Positions 7,471 to 17,155 of a DNA stretch of 64,000 nucleotides are shown here, piece by piece. The translations under genes and the position numbers were made by a program. Within the stretch, counting starts at the first letter, position 1; each line of letters starts with the position of its first letter. The notes under the pieces are model-generated. The model was not told the DNA's origin, did not search any database, and saw only the letters and a list, made by a program, of their open reading frames with translations. The DNA comes from UBA7672 sp044224605 (GTDB taxonomy: Bacteria > Pseudomonadota > Alphaproteobacteria > Caulobacterales > Hyphomonadaceae): NCBI GenBank assembly GCA_044224605.1, contig JBGAKC010000010.1, positions 1-64,000 of the forward strand. Direction: 5' to 3'.

Positions 7471-8553
7471 ATGATTGGTTTTTCGCTTGTCTTTCCGATG
7501 CTTGCCGTCCTCGCCCTCGCCGCCGTGTGCTGGCTTCTCTTCGGCGCTGGCCGCTGCGATTTCCGCTGGATCGCGCCGCCGCCCGCGCCTGACCAGGCGC
7601 GCGGGCAGGCAACACGCACCACGCTCATGATCCCGACGCCCTCGGGCGACCGCATCGAAGCCTGGCTTTACCTTCCCGCGGGACCTCCCGCGCCTGTCAT
7701 TCTGATGGCGCCTGGTCTCTGCGGCACGAAGGAAGGCCCGCTCGAGCGTTTCGCCGAAGGCTTCGCGGACGCAGGTTTTGCCGTCCTCGCCTTCGACTTC
7801 CGCAGCTTCGGCGGCAGCGAAGGCAGGCTGCGCCATTCGATCGACCCCCGCGCCCATGTCGCCGACTATCGCGCCGCGATCGCGCATGTACGGGCGGGGC
7901 GCATCCCAGGCGTCGATGCCAGCCGCCTCATCCTCTGGGGCACAAGCTTTTCCGGCGCTTCCGCCACATGCGCTGCGGCCGCAGATTCGCTTGAGGCCGT
8001 GATCCTGCACGTCCCTTATCTTGGTCGCCCCGGCAGCCGGCCCGGCATCATCCAGATGATCGGCTATATCGGCCTTGCTTTCAGCGAGATCGCTGGAAAC
8101 GCCATCGCCGGCCTCATCGGCGTGAAGCTCCCGCCTGCCTACATCACCGCCTATTGCCGCCCCGGCGAACGCGCCTTCGCGCCCAGCCGCGATTGCATTT
8201 CACGGCACGGGGAACAAAGCCCGCATCCGTTCTGGAAAACCTTGCCGATTACCTATCGCGGCGGCTGGCGCAACCTGATGCTCGTGCGCGATCTCCAGCA
8301 TCTTAGCGACATCGATCCTGAAGCTGCGTTGAACGATATCCGCTGTCCCATCCTCCTCGTCGCCGCGCGCGAGGACGACATGATCGCCATCGGCGACACG
8401 CGCCAGATCGTCTCCCGCGCGCCATCCGCCAGGCTGGTTGAGATCGACGCCGGACATTTCGATCCCTATGTCGCCCCTTACTTCGCGCAGAACCTCGCAG
8501 CGCAAGTGGATTTCCTGCGCGAGACGCTGCCGTCGGCGAAGGCGAGCGCCTAG
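7471..8553 (+). CDS. alpha/beta hydrolase
   Basis: 360 residues from the ATG at 7471, which has AGGAG six bases upstream; longer frames are not needed. The N-terminus is a hydrophobic anchor (FSLVFPMLAVLALAAVCWLL). The core shows an alpha/beta-hydrolase fold: an oxyanion region at VILMAPGLCGTKEG, FDFRSFGGSEG, a nucleophile elbow GTSFSG (Ser), a late Asp in ILLVAAREDDMI and a His in IDAGHFD. The Ser-Asp-His triad is complete. Substrate is unknown. Divergent to, and probably controlled by, the TetR-type gene. It overlaps the zincin gene by 4 bases at its 3' end. Confidence 0.85.
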   Translation: MIGFSLVFPMLAVLALAAVCWLLFGAGRCDFRWIAPPPAPDQARGQATRTTLMIPTPSGDRIEAWLYLPAGPPAPVILMAPGLCGTKEGPLERFAEGFADAGFAVLAFDFRSFGGSEGRLRHSIDPRAHVADYRAAIAHVRAGRIPGVDASRLILWGTSFSGASATCAAAADSLEAVILHVPYLGRPGSRPGIIQMIGYIGLAFSEIAGNAIAGLIGVKLPPAYITAYCRPGERAFAPSRDCISRHGEQSPHPFWKTLPITYRGGWRNLMLVRDLQHLSDIDPEAALNDIRCPILLVAAREDDMIAIGDTRQIVSRAPSARLVEIDAGHFDPYVAPYFAQNLAAQVDFLRETLPSAKASA

Positions 8554-8963
8554 TCCTCCTGCAGCACATCCATCTCCTCGTCCGACCAGCCGAAATGGTG
8601 GCCAAGCTCGTGGATCACGACATGCCCCACCAGCTCTTCGAGCGTGATGTCCCCCGTCGCCGCCCATTCGTCGAGGATCGGAAGCCGGTACAGCCAAACC
8701 ATCGGCGGGATGGTCGACGGCGCCGAATGCATCTCCAGCGTCAGGGCAACCCCCGAATAGAGCCCGGTGAGATCATACGGGCTCTCGATCTTCATCGATG
8801 CGAGCATTTCCTCATCCGCGAAGTCCTCCACCTTGATGGCCACGGCTTTGGCGTGCGTGCGGAAAGGCTCTTCAAGCGTCTCCAGCGCCTTGCGGGCCAT
8901 TTCGGCGATGTCGTCGAGGGAGGGGGCCAGGCCCCAGCCCCTGCGGGCGGATGTGTCGCTCAT
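8550..8963 (-). CDS. minimal zincin-type metallopeptidase (Zincin_1 / DUF1025 family)
   Basis: 137 residues. The defining motif HELGHHFGWSDEEMD is near the C-terminus: the first two His are zinc ligands of the HExxH motif and the Asp downstream completes the minigluzincin-like site, as in the Zincin_1 family. The N-terminal half has the typical sequence around VKVEDF and DLTGLYSGV. These proteins are small cytoplasmic metallopeptidases of unknown substrate, common in Alphaproteobacteria. It is convergent with the hydrolase, sharing 4 bases. Confidence 0.88.
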   Translation of the reverse strand: MSDTSARRGWGLAPSLDDIAEMARKALETLEEPFRTHAKAVAIKVEDFADEEMLASMKIESPYDLTGLYSGVALTLEMHSAPSTIPPMVWLYRLPILDEWAATGDITLEELVGHVVIHELGHHFGWSDEEMDVLQED

Positions 8964-9096
8964 GTCGGGCTTTTAATCCGTATCGGCCTGCGGCGGAACG
9001 CCGTTCGTGTGGGCGAAGTCGCCGGAGGGGCTTCCCTTTTTGCGCGTGGCAGGCTTTCTACCGGCCTGCTGCTCCTGGAGTCATAACGCCTTGTCC

Positions 9097-9907
9097 ATGT
9101 CCTTCGAAGGCTTCCGTAACCTCGCCACGACGATGCGCATCTATCAGCGCAACGTGCAGGACCGGAAATGGGAGCCGGAAGCCCCCTACATGAAGGAAGT
9201 CGTGAAGCCGGGCGACATCTGCCTGCACTTCGGCGGCTCCGATGGCCGCCACTCGTTCCTTCTCTCGAAGACGGTCGGCCCGGAAGGCAAGGTCCATGTC
9301 TACGAACCGTCGAATTATTCCTACGCGATCATGACGCGCCTGCTGCGCTGGCATGGCCTCAAGAACGTGACGCCCCACAACGCCGCCATCGGCTCGGCCG
9401 ACGGCAACATGATCCTGTCTGTCCCGCGCAAGATGTCGGGCCACCTTGGCCGCGCCTATGGCGTGGTGAGCGATCGCGGCGGCACGGCCTCGGATGAGAA
9501 GCTCGCGACTGGCAACAAGACCGAATTCATCGACCAGCCCACCGCCGTCACTTCGCTCGACAGCATCATGGAACGCGAGAAGCTCCCGCGCGTCGATTTC
9601 ATCCGCTGCGATGTCGAGGGCGCCGAGATCCGCTTCATCGAGGGCGGTCGCAAGACGCTCGAACGCGACCTGCCGAGCCTGCTGATCGAGATCCACCCGT
9701 TCTCGCTGCAGCGCAATTTCGGCTCGTCGGGCGAGGAGGTGCGCGACTATTTCCTCAACCTCGGCTACCGCATGTGGCAGCTCAACGACGACAACTCCCA
9801 CATGTTCGAGTCGACCCAGATCGACCCTAAGCGCCGCTGGAAGGACTACTTCCTGATTCACCCCAAACGCGGCCCGAGCCTGCCCGAGGGAATGTTCAGG
9901 AAGGCCT

Positions 9908-9918
<11 letters not shown>
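9097..9918 (+). CDS. FkbM-family SAM-dependent methyltransferase
   Basis: 273 residues from the ATG at 9097; an upstream frame from 9007 adds a peptide that does not fit the family. A Rossmann-type SAM site begins at KPGDICLHFGGSDGRHSF followed by VHVYEPSNYSY, and the family hallmark DFIRCDVEGAEIRFIEGG and LLIEIHPF are clear. FkbM enzymes methylate hydroxyls of sugars or natural products; the substrate is not evident from neighbours. The 3' end overlaps the convergent MFS gene by 11 bases. Confidence 0.85.
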
Positions 9919-11269
<1,351 letters not shown>

Positions 11270-11368
11270 CCAGTCCTCCCCAGACCGTTTCTTGTATGAC
11301 GACAGCAGCCGTCAAAGCAGCCCGCCCGTCAATTCGCGTTGCCCTGACCGGCCTCCGGCGCCATAAGA

Positions 11369-11383
11369 GTACGTAACAGGAAC
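11369..11383 (+). promoter_or_regulatory. SOS (LexA) box upstream of mmcB
   Basis: GTAC-N7-GAAC, read on the other strand as GTTC-N7-GTAC. The alphaproteobacterial LexA box is GTTC-N7-GTTC, so this is one mismatch from consensus. It ends 7 bases before the mmcB start codon. mmcB is a known SOS gene in Caulobacter, which supports the call. A second half-site upstream is not seen. Confidence 0.75.
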
Positions 11384-11390
11384 ACCCGTC

Positions 11391-11903
11391 ATGGCCGTCC
11401 TTGCGATCTCACCGGTCTCCCAGCCGTTCGGCGATCCCGTCCCCCCAAATAAGGAAGGCGGCGGGCGCGCCGCGGAGATCGTGCGCGGCGCCCAGCGCAT
11501 GCTCGCCGACCTCGGCCTCGCGAGCCTCACCGAAGTCACCCTCGCCAACGGCCGCCGCGCCGACGTGATGGCCGTCGGCCCCAAGGGCGAGATCGTCATC
11601 CTCGAAGTGAAGTCCTGTCTCCAGGATTTCCAGACCGATCAGAAATGGCCCGAATACGCGCCCTACTGCGACCGCTTCTATTTCGCCGTCGACTGCGATT
11701 TCCCGAAGGAGCGCATCCCGGACCATGCCGGCCTCATTGTCTGCGACGGCTTCGGCGGCGCGGTCCTTCGCGAGTGCGAGCCCACGCTCCTTCTCGCCGC
11801 GCGCAGAAAAGCCGTCACGCTCTCCTTCGCCCGCCTCGCCGCGGCACGATTGATGCGAGCAGGGGAGCCGGCCCCAATCTCAGCCGAACCCGCAATCGAT
11901 TAA
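11391..11903 (+). CDS. mmcB: MmcB-family DNA repair protein
   Basis: 170 residues. The core has a PD-(D/E)xK nuclease-like arrangement: RRADVM with Asp58, then a strand and EVKS with Glu72 and Lys74, as in the MmcB family (PF06319). In Caulobacter this protein is SOS-induced and needed for survival of mitomycin C and alkylation damage. A near-consensus LexA box lies just upstream. The gene downstream starts 27 bases after the stop and is probably co-transcribed. Confidence 0.88.
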   Translation: MAVLAISPVSQPFGDPVPPNKEGGGRAAEIVRGAQRMLADLGLASLTEVTLANGRRADVMAVGPKGEIVILEVKSCLQDFQTDQKWPEYAPYCDRFYFAVDCDFPKERIPDHAGLIVCDGFGGAVLRECEPTLLLAARRKAVTLSFARLAAARLMRAGEPAPISAEPAID

Positions 11904-11930
11904 GCATTCCGACCTACGCGTAACCGCCTC

Positions 11931-12455
11931 ATGCCGCTGCTTTACCCCATCGCTCCCAACGCCCGCGCCGCCCTCGACGCCGAAGGCGGCGCCCGCACGG
12001 TCGCGGAGGCGCGCGAACTCGCGAAAGGTCCCGTCGAACTCGTCTCCGACTGGCTGCGCCCGCAACCCAGCGAGCGCGAGGAGATCCAGGGCAAGGCCGA
12101 GGCCGGCGTCGCCCGCGGCTTCGTCCAGCTTTACGAGGACAAGCAGGGTCGCCCCGTCATCGCCGTCAGTTTCTGGAAGCCGGTCGCTGGCGTGAAGACA
12201 AAGCCGAAGAAGGCGAAGCCCGAAAAGGTAAAGCCCGCTGAAGACTACACCAACGATCTCTACTTCGAGAAAAAGAAGGGCGCCTCGAAGCGCAGGAAGA
12301 AATCCGCCGACCCGAACCAGCTCGACCTCTTCGGTCCCGACCAGCAGGGCGCCGAGCACAGCGATCCCCACAACCCGTCTGTGGTCATCGTCGATGAGGA
12401 AGGCTCCGGCGCCTCCTTCGGCGGCGTCGACGAATCCCCAGCGGAAAAAGGCTGA
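11931..12455 (+). CDS. unknown protein with a beta-clamp-binding motif, in the mmcB operon
   Basis: 174 residues, no family recognised. Residues 1-85 look folded (mixed helix and strand, with GFVQLYEDKQGRPVIAVSFW). Residues 86-126 are very Lys-rich (repeated KPKK and KRRKK). Residues 130-134 are QLDLF, an excellent match to the bacterial sliding-clamp pentapeptide QL(S/D)LF, in a flexible stretch (DPNQLDLFGPDQ). The tail is acidic and Gly-rich. It lies 27 bases after SOS-regulated mmcB, so a DNA-repair role at the clamp is a reasonable inference, not a demonstrated one. Confidence 0.75.
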   Translation: MPLLYPIAPNARAALDAEGGARTVAEARELAKGPVELVSDWLRPQPSEREEIQGKAEAGVARGFVQLYEDKQGRPVIAVSFWKPVAGVKTKPKKAKPEKVKPAEDYTNDLYFEKKKGASKRRKKSADPNQLDLFGPDQQGAEHSDPHNPSVVIVDEEGSGASFGGVDESPAEKG

Positions 12456-12507
12456 TCTGGCTGCAAGCCCTTCACCGCACCCCCGCGCCATGCGTACATG
12501 ACGCGGG

Positions 12508-13113
12508 ATGCAGTCAGACGAAGGTTCTGTGGGACAGGGGAAGCCCCCGGGCGAAATGCTCGGCGATGCCGACCGCGCGCGTTTTGCCGATCTCCTCGTC
12601 CGCGTCGCAACCGTCCAGGACCGCGCCGCCTATTCCGAAATCTTCGCCTACTACGCCCCGCGCGTGAAAGCCTGGCTGATGCGCCTCGGCGCCGACAGCG
12701 CGCTCGCCGAGGAGATCGCTCAGGACGTGATGGTCACAGTCTGGCGCAAGGCCGGGTTGTTCGACCGCAGGCAGGCCTCCGTGTCGACCTGGATCTTCCG
12801 CATCGCGCGCAACCGTCGCATCGACGTCTTCCGCCGCACCAAACGCCCCGCGTTGGACCCGGAGGAGGAGATGATCCTCCCCGCCGGCGTTGAGGCGCCC
12901 GACGCCGCCATCGAGGCGATGGAAACCGAAACCCGCGTTCGCGCCGCCATGCAGGATCTGCCTGAAGAACAGGTCCTCCTCCTGCGTCTTGCCTTCTATG
13001 AGGGCCTCTCCCACCGGGAGATCGCAGAGAAGCTCGACGTGCCGCTGGGAACGGTAAAATCCCGCATACGCCTTGCCTTCGGGAAGATGAAAACTAGGCT
13101 CGACGATGCGTGA
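12508..13113 (+). CDS. ECF RNA polymerase sigma factor (RpoE/ECF11-like)
   Basis: 201 residues. Region 2 is evident at YAPRVKAWLMRLGADSALAEEIAQ and VSTWIFRIARNRRIDVFRR. Region 4 is at DLPEEQVLLLRLAFYEGLSHREIA with a GTVKSRIRLAF helix. The pairing with a downstream ChrR-type cupin protein places it with the RpoE-ChrR group, which responds to singlet oxygen in Rhodobacter; the same signal here is an assumption. A 35-codon overlapping frame (13106-13213) links it to the cupin gene. Confidence 0.9.
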   Translation: MQSDEGSVGQGKPPGEMLGDADRARFADLLVRVATVQDRAAYSEIFAYYAPRVKAWLMRLGADSALAEEIAQDVMVTVWRKAGLFDRRQASVSTWIFRIARNRRIDVFRRTKRPALDPEEEMILPAGVEAPDAAIEAMETETRVRAAMQDLPEEQVLLLRLAFYEGLSHREIAEKLDVPLGTVKSRIRLAFGKMKTRLDDA

Positions 13114-13213
13114 TCGGGAATTTGCAGAGAAAAGTGATCGGATCGCCGTTCAACCGCGTATGAGCCGGAAACCGGAGAGTGCGAAGCCCATTCTGGGTCT
13201 ACGGAGATCATGA
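13106..13213 (+). CDS. possible 35-aa linking ORF between sigma factor and ChrR-like gene
   Basis: ATG at 13106 lies inside the last codons of the sigma gene (ATGCGTGA overlap) and its TGA overlaps the next start (ATGA at 13210-13213). The peptide is basic (MRDREFAEKSDRIAV...LGLRRS) and resembles nothing I know. Its value may be ribosome traffic, carrying translation from the sigma gene to the anti-sigma gene, rather than a protein product. It could also be chance. Confidence 0.25.
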   Translation: MRDREFAEKSDRIAVQPRMSRKPESAKPILGLRRS

Positions 13214-13854
13214 AGGTTACGTCGGGTCCACTGATGGATGACGCCACCCGCGCCGCCTTGGCATCGGGCCGTGCGGAGCCATCCCTCGCCCTGTTCATCG
13301 ATGTCCTCATGCAAATGCGGGGTATTTCCGCAAGCGAGGGCGAGGCCATTGCCGGGGCCATCCTCGAAACGGAAGCGCCCGTGGCGATGTCGCCGAACGC
13401 CCTCGACATGGCGTTCGCCGCGATCGAGCGCGGCGGGGCGGGCAGGGCGCGGCCAAATCTCGTCTATCCCGAACTCGATGCGGTCCCCGCCGTCCTGCGC
13501 GACGCCATTGCCGAGGCTGAAGCGCGCCGGGGCTGGTCGCTGGCCGGCCCAGGCATCAAGCGCCTGCCGCTCGGCGTCGGCGCCAAGGCCAGGGCGGAAA
13601 TCATCCGCCTCGAGGCTGGCGTCAAAGTCCCCTGGCATACGCACAAGGGCCAGGAACTCACGCTCTGCATCCACGGCGAATTCTCGGATAGCCGCGCCAC
13701 CTACGGCCCAGGTGATTTCTCGATTTCCGACCCATCGATCCGCCACCAGCCCGTGGCCTACACGAACGGCCCGGCCTACGCACTCGCCGTCACCGACGCC
13801 GGCCTCAAATTCGAAGGCCTCCTCGGCGCGTTGCAGAAACTGATGGGCGGCTGA
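13210..13854 (+). CDS. ChrR-like cupin anti-sigma factor lacking the N-terminal zinc ligands
   Basis: 214 residues. The C-terminal cupin keeps the ChrR metal ligands H143, H145 and E149 (HTHKGQE) and H179 (IRHQPVA). The N-terminal part aligns with the ChrR anti-sigma domain through its last helix (AGAILETEAPVAMS), but the His-x3-Cys-x2-Cys zinc motif is replaced: the region reads LFIDVLMQMRGIS, with no Cys. There is no in-frame alternative start upstream, a stop lying at 13135-13137. It follows the ECF sigma gene and probably controls it, though how it binds sigma without the zinc fold is open. Confidence 0.75.
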   Translation: MKVTSGPLMDDATRAALASGRAEPSLALFIDVLMQMRGISASEGEAIAGAILETEAPVAMSPNALDMAFAAIERGGAGRARPNLVYPELDAVPAVLRDAIAEAEARRGWSLAGPGIKRLPLGVGAKARAEIIRLEAGVKVPWHTHKGQELTLCIHGEFSDSRATYGPGDFSISDPSIRHQPVAYTNGPAYALAVTDAGLKFEGLLGALQKLMGG

Positions 13855-13914
13855 TCCCGACGGCGCAGTTGCGCGCCCGCCGCCACGCCCGCGGACCTCT
13901 ACTCGTCCCACGCG

Positions 13915-13959
13915 ATTGCCGGTTGCCGACTGCCGATTGCCGCGCAGGCTTCGCCTGCG
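13915..13959. repeat. four 7-base repeats (N-N-TGCCG) followed by a hairpin
   Basis: Heptads ATTGCCG, GTTGCCG, ACTGCCG, ATTGCCG run from 13915 to 13942. They are followed directly by a perfect 7-bp stem CGCAGGC-ttc-GCCTGCG (13943-13959). The stretch lies between convergent genes, so the hairpin may serve as a transcription barrier for both, although it lacks a T-run. Confidence 0.5.
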
Positions 13960-13970
13960 AGATCGCACCC

Positions 13971-14522
13971 TCACGCCCGCTGCGAACCCGTCAGCGGATA
14001 GACCGCTTCCTCGACATAAACGCTCCCCGACCGCGTCGCCCGCGAGGAATACATGCAGAAATGATCAACCCAGAACGTCTCCGTCCTGAAGTCGCCCGTC
14101 CTCTCCAGGAAGCGCGCGACTTCGACATCCGTCGTCCCGTGACAGTAGGCGAGGGTGACGTGCGGCTTGAACTTCCGCCCCTCCGCCGGCAGGCCCGCCC
14201 GCCGCACCGCGCTCTCGCAACTCGCCGCCAGCCTCCCAAGGTCCGACGGCGCCTCGACGCCCACCCACAGCGCGCTCGGCTCCTTGCCGCCGAAACTTCC
14301 CGCGCCTGCCAGCGAGATCTCGAACGGCGCCGCTACGATCTGCCCGAGCTCGTGGTCGATCTCGCGCGCGACGCCTTCGTCGACCTCGCCGATGAAACGC
14401 AGGGTCAGATGGAAATGCTCGCGCTCGCGCCACGACGCGCCGGGCGTCTCCATCTCAAGCGTGAGCAGCCGGTCGGCGATCTCGTCGGGTATCGGCACGG
14501 CGATGAACAGGCGCAGCGACAT
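13971..14522 (-). CDS. thpR: RNA 2',3'-cyclic phosphodiesterase (ThpR/LigT)
   Basis: 183 residues of the 2H phosphoesterase superfamily. The two catalytic HxTx motifs are HLTL (after EREHF) and HVTL (in RKFKPHVTLAYC). The start MSLRLFIAVPIPDEI is typical of the ThpR family, which hydrolyses RNA 2',3'-cyclic phosphate ends and can ligate tRNA halves in vitro. It is an isolated minus-strand gene, convergent with the ChrR-like gene and divergent from the Bax-inhibitor gene. Confidence 0.9.
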   Translation of the reverse strand: MSLRLFIAVPIPDEIADRLLTLEMETPGASWREREHFHLTLRFIGEVDEGVAREIDHELGQIVAAPFEISLAGAGSFGGKEPSALWVGVEAPSDLGRLAASCESAVRRAGLPAEGRKFKPHVTLAYCHGTTDVEVARFLERTGDFRTETFWVDHFCMYSSRATRSGSVYVEEAVYPLTGSQRA

Positions 14523-14770
14523 CGTGTGCGATTAACCGAGAAGCGCAGCCGCGGAAATGTGCAGCTCGCGCGTAATGCAGCTTACGCTCGCGCGAAGCTG
14601 CGGACACTGGCTGGAATCAAGGGTTAGCATCGGATTTACCGGGATCACTAACGCGCCAGCACGCTGCGTGAAGCCCGTATTTGCTTGCATTGCAAGGCTC
14701 GAAACCCCATTATTTCAGGTAATTGCCGCGGGTTTCCTGCGGCGTCGACAAAAGGGTTGAGACAGACACC

Positions 14771-15556
14771 ATGGCTGACTTCCAGTACGCCCAGGGACGC
14801 GGCAGCGCCCAGACGGGTGACATGGCCACGGACGCCGGCCTCCGCAGATTCATGCTAGGCGTCTACAATAAACTGGCGCTTGGCATTGGCCTCGCCGGCC
14901 TGATGGCGTTCGCCACGCTGATCCCTGCCGTGGGCGAACTCGTGTTCGGCACGCCGCTCTACTACGTCGTCCAGTGGGGCCCCGTGGTTCTGCTGCTGGG
15001 TTCGATGTTCTTCATGAAGAACCCCTCGCCGCTCGGCACCGCCATCATGTACTGGACGATCGTCGTCCTGATGGGCCTGGGCCTCGGCATCTGGGTCACG
15101 GCGGCGCAGGCGGCTTCGTCGGGCGTTGAGCTCGACCTTGCGACGCGCGGCGGCATCCAGCTCGACAACCTGACCTATCTCACGATCGGCAAGGCCTTCC
15201 TGATCACGGCTTCGGCCTTCGGCGCGCTGTCGCTGTTCGGCTACACGACGAAGCGTGACCTGTCCGGCATCGGCTCTTTCGCCATGATGGCGCTGTGGGG
15301 CGTGGTCGCGATCTCACTCCTGAACTTCATCCTGCCGCCGTCCTCGATGTTCGAATGGATCATCATGGGCGCCGTGTTCGGCCTGTCGGCGATCCTGATC
15401 GCGGTCGAGACGCAGCAGCTGAAGAACGGCTATTACGCCTTCGGCGGCGACGCCCGCAGCCTTGCGGTCATGACCAACTGGGGCGCGCTGAACTTCTTCA
15501 TCTCCTTCATCAACATGTTCCGCATCGTGTTGATGTTCCTCTCCTCGCGCGACTAG
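14771..15556 (+). CDS. Bax inhibitor-1 / YccA family membrane protein
   Basis: 261 residues from the ATG at 14771. Seven membrane segments, with family features such as LGVYNKLALGIGLAGL near the start, GYTTKRDLSGIG in the middle and ETQQLKNGYYAFGGD before the last segment. The family are UPF0005/BI-1 proteins, thought to be pH-sensitive calcium leak channels or regulators of membrane proteases such as FtsH. Followed by a strong terminator, so it is monocistronic. A 13-base inverted repeat CTTGC-att-GCAAG lies at 14684-14696 upstream. Confidence 0.9.
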   Translation: MADFQYAQGRGSAQTGDMATDAGLRRFMLGVYNKLALGIGLAGLMAFATLIPAVGELVFGTPLYYVVQWGPVVLLLGSMFFMKNPSPLGTAIMYWTIVVLMGLGLGIWVTAAQAASSGVELDLATRGGIQLDNLTYLTIGKAFLITASAFGALSLFGYTTKRDLSGIGSFAMMALWGVVAISLLNFILPPSSMFEWIIMGAVFGLSAILIAVETQQLKNGYYAFGGDARSLAVMTNWGALNFFISFINMFRIVLMFLSSRD

Positions 15557-15581
15557 GCGCGGCGAAAGCTCGAAAACGGAG

Positions 15582-15608
15582 AGCCCCGGCTGAAAGGCCG
15601 GGGCTTTT
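15582..15608 (+). terminator. intrinsic terminator after the BI-1 gene
   Basis: Perfect 9-bp GC-rich stem AGCCCCGGC / GCCGGGGCT with a 6-base loop, followed by TTTT. It starts 26 bases after the stop codon. Confidence 0.9.
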
Positions 15609-15664
15609 CATTTCGGTTTGTGAACAGGTGTGGAAAACGGCCTGTGGATGGGCGGGGGAGAACG

Positions 15665-16015
15665 CTAGTCCACCACCTGGAATTTTTTCTTCTCAAGCAC
15701 TTTCAGGACCTGCGCGAGATCATGCCCGCGCTTCAGGATCTGTCCGGTGGCGTTCGTCACCGAGAATGCGCCCTGCCGCTTCGCCAGCTCGGGCCGCTTC
15801 TCCACAATCCATGTCGGTTCTTCCGAAGCGCGCTTGTGCATGCAGAACGCTGCGTAATCACTGAACGCCCCGATCGCGTAGTCCTTGCATTCTCCTTCCG
15901 CAACGAGGCGGCCGTAGATGCGAAGGATGAGATCAAGCTCCTTGCGGTCGAACCAGATGCGCCTCTGGACTGCGCTGTTTGATCCTGAAACTGCCGCCTG
16001 AGTCTGATCTGTCAT
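15665..16015 (-). CDS. DUF2794 domain-containing protein
   Basis: 116 residues. The family pattern is clear: FDRKELDLILRIYGRLVA, DYAIGAFSDYAAF, then RASEEPTWIVEKRPEL, and RQGAFSVTNATGQILKRGHDL. DUF2794 proteins are small, cytoplasmic, almost restricted to Alphaproteobacteria and have no assigned function. It is a single gene, with the long non-coding interval upstream presumably carrying its promoter. Confidence 0.85.
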   Translation of the reverse strand: MTDQTQAAVSGSNSAVQRRIWFDRKELDLILRIYGRLVAEGECKDYAIGAFSDYAAFCMHKRASEEPTWIVEKRPELAKRQGAFSVTNATGQILKRGHDLAQVLKVLEKKKFQVVD

Positions 16016-16423
16016 GCGATCTCCCGTGGAGCGCTCAACCGCTTATATGCGACAGCTTGGATCATTACCAAGAATTCGCAATAGAGCCTCATTTAGGGCT
16101 AGCCAAAGCCTTCAAGCCCGTCCAAGTTAACAACGTCGGGCGGATGGTTAAGACGCCGACCTTGGACCCAACAGCCCCCCAGCCCCCCAGGGTTGCGACT
16201 GACGGTCCGTCCGACACCTAACTCCCCAAAAACAAAGCGATTTTCGAAAGCGGCGCAGTTGTGCCCGAAGCGCGCGCGATTAACGATTTTCGCTCCGGAA
16301 ATTCACGAATCGATTCGGTTTTTCCGATTCGTCTTGGGCGAATTTTCACCGCCTCGCTGCTTCCTTCGGCGCGAGGTCGGGCCTAGCAAGGTCCACCTCA
16401 AAACCGACGGTCGATGGAACCCC
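16016..16423. other. 408-base non-coding interval
   Basis: It separates the DUF2794 gene from the divergent GldA-like operon. Composition is clearly more AT-rich than the flanks. I see a direct repeat CGATTCG-gtttttc-CGATTCG overlapping the palindrome GAATCGATTC, a run of CAGCCCCC duplicated in tandem, and scattered TTAA. No convincing ORF, tRNA or terminator; two promoters are expected here but I cannot place them. Confidence 0.5.
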
Positions 16424-17155
16424 ATGCAAGCGCTGAAGGTCGCCGCCCTCGCGAAGTCATTTGGCTCAAGGCAGGCGGTGCGTGGGATCAGCTTCGAGAT
16501 TGAGACCGGCGAAACCGTCGCTTTCCTTGGCCCCAATGGCGCGGGCAAGTCGACCACGCTCCGCATGATCGCCGGCTTCCTCGAACCTGACGCGGGCGAT
16601 GCTCTCGTCAATGGCGTCTCGATCATCTCGGATCGCACGCGGGCCCAGCTCGCGCTTGGCTATCTCGCTGAAGGCGCGCCGCTCTATCTTGATCTTTCCG
16701 CCCGAGACTTCCTCGGCTTCCTTGCCCGCACCCACGGTCTGAACCGCGCACAGGCCCGCGACGCCATCGCGCGCGTGGCGCAGGATGCTGCGATCACCGA
16801 CGTCCTCTCGCGTCCCATCGAAACGCTCTCGAAAGGCTATCGCCGCCGCGTCGCGCTCGCCGGCGCCATCGTCCACGATCCGCCGGTGCTGATCCTCGAT
16901 GAACCCACCGACGGCCTCGATCCCAACCAGAAGATCGCGATGCGCGCCCTCATCGCCCGCATGGCGACAAACAAGGCGATCCTGATCTCGACGCACCAGC
17001 TCGATGAAGTCGAAGCCATGTGCACGCGCGCTGTCGTGATCGATCGCGGCGACATCGTTGCCGATGGAACGCCCGCCGATCTCGCCAAGCGCGCTCCCTC
17101 GGGAAAACTCGAAGATGCCTTCCACGCCCTGACTCATGTGGAGAAGGCTGCGTGA
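16424..17155 (+). CDS. ABC transporter ATP-binding protein, GldA-like
   Basis: 243 residues from the ATG at 16424; the longer frame from 16193 runs into the non-coding interval. Walker A GPNGAGKST, signature LSKGYRRRVAL, Walker B LILDEPTDGLDP and the switch His in STHQLDE are all present. The LSKGYRRR form is typical of GldA and ABC-2 export ATPases. It heads a four-gene operon with overlapping starts (permease, GldG-like, DUF4340), as in the gliding-type export systems, though no gliding is implied for this group. Confidence 0.9.
   Translation: MQALKVAALAKSFGSRQAVRGISFEIETGETVAFLGPNGAGKSTTLRMIAGFLEPDAGDALVNGVSIISDRTRAQLALGYLAEGAPLYLDLSARDFLGFLARTHGLNRAQARDAIARVAQDAAITDVLSRPIETLSKGYRRRVALAGAIVHDPPVLILDEPTDGLDPNQKIAMRALIARMATNKAILISTHQLDEVEAMCTRAVVIDRGDIVADGTPADLAKRAPSGKLEDAFHALTHVEKAA

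Noticed and set aside
13915..13942. CRISPR-like array
   Set aside because: The repeats are 7 bases without spacers; this is a short tandem repeat.
16193..16423. N-terminal extension of the GldA-like ATPase
   Set aside because: The extension lies in AT-rich non-coding sequence, and the protein family begins at the ATG at 16424.
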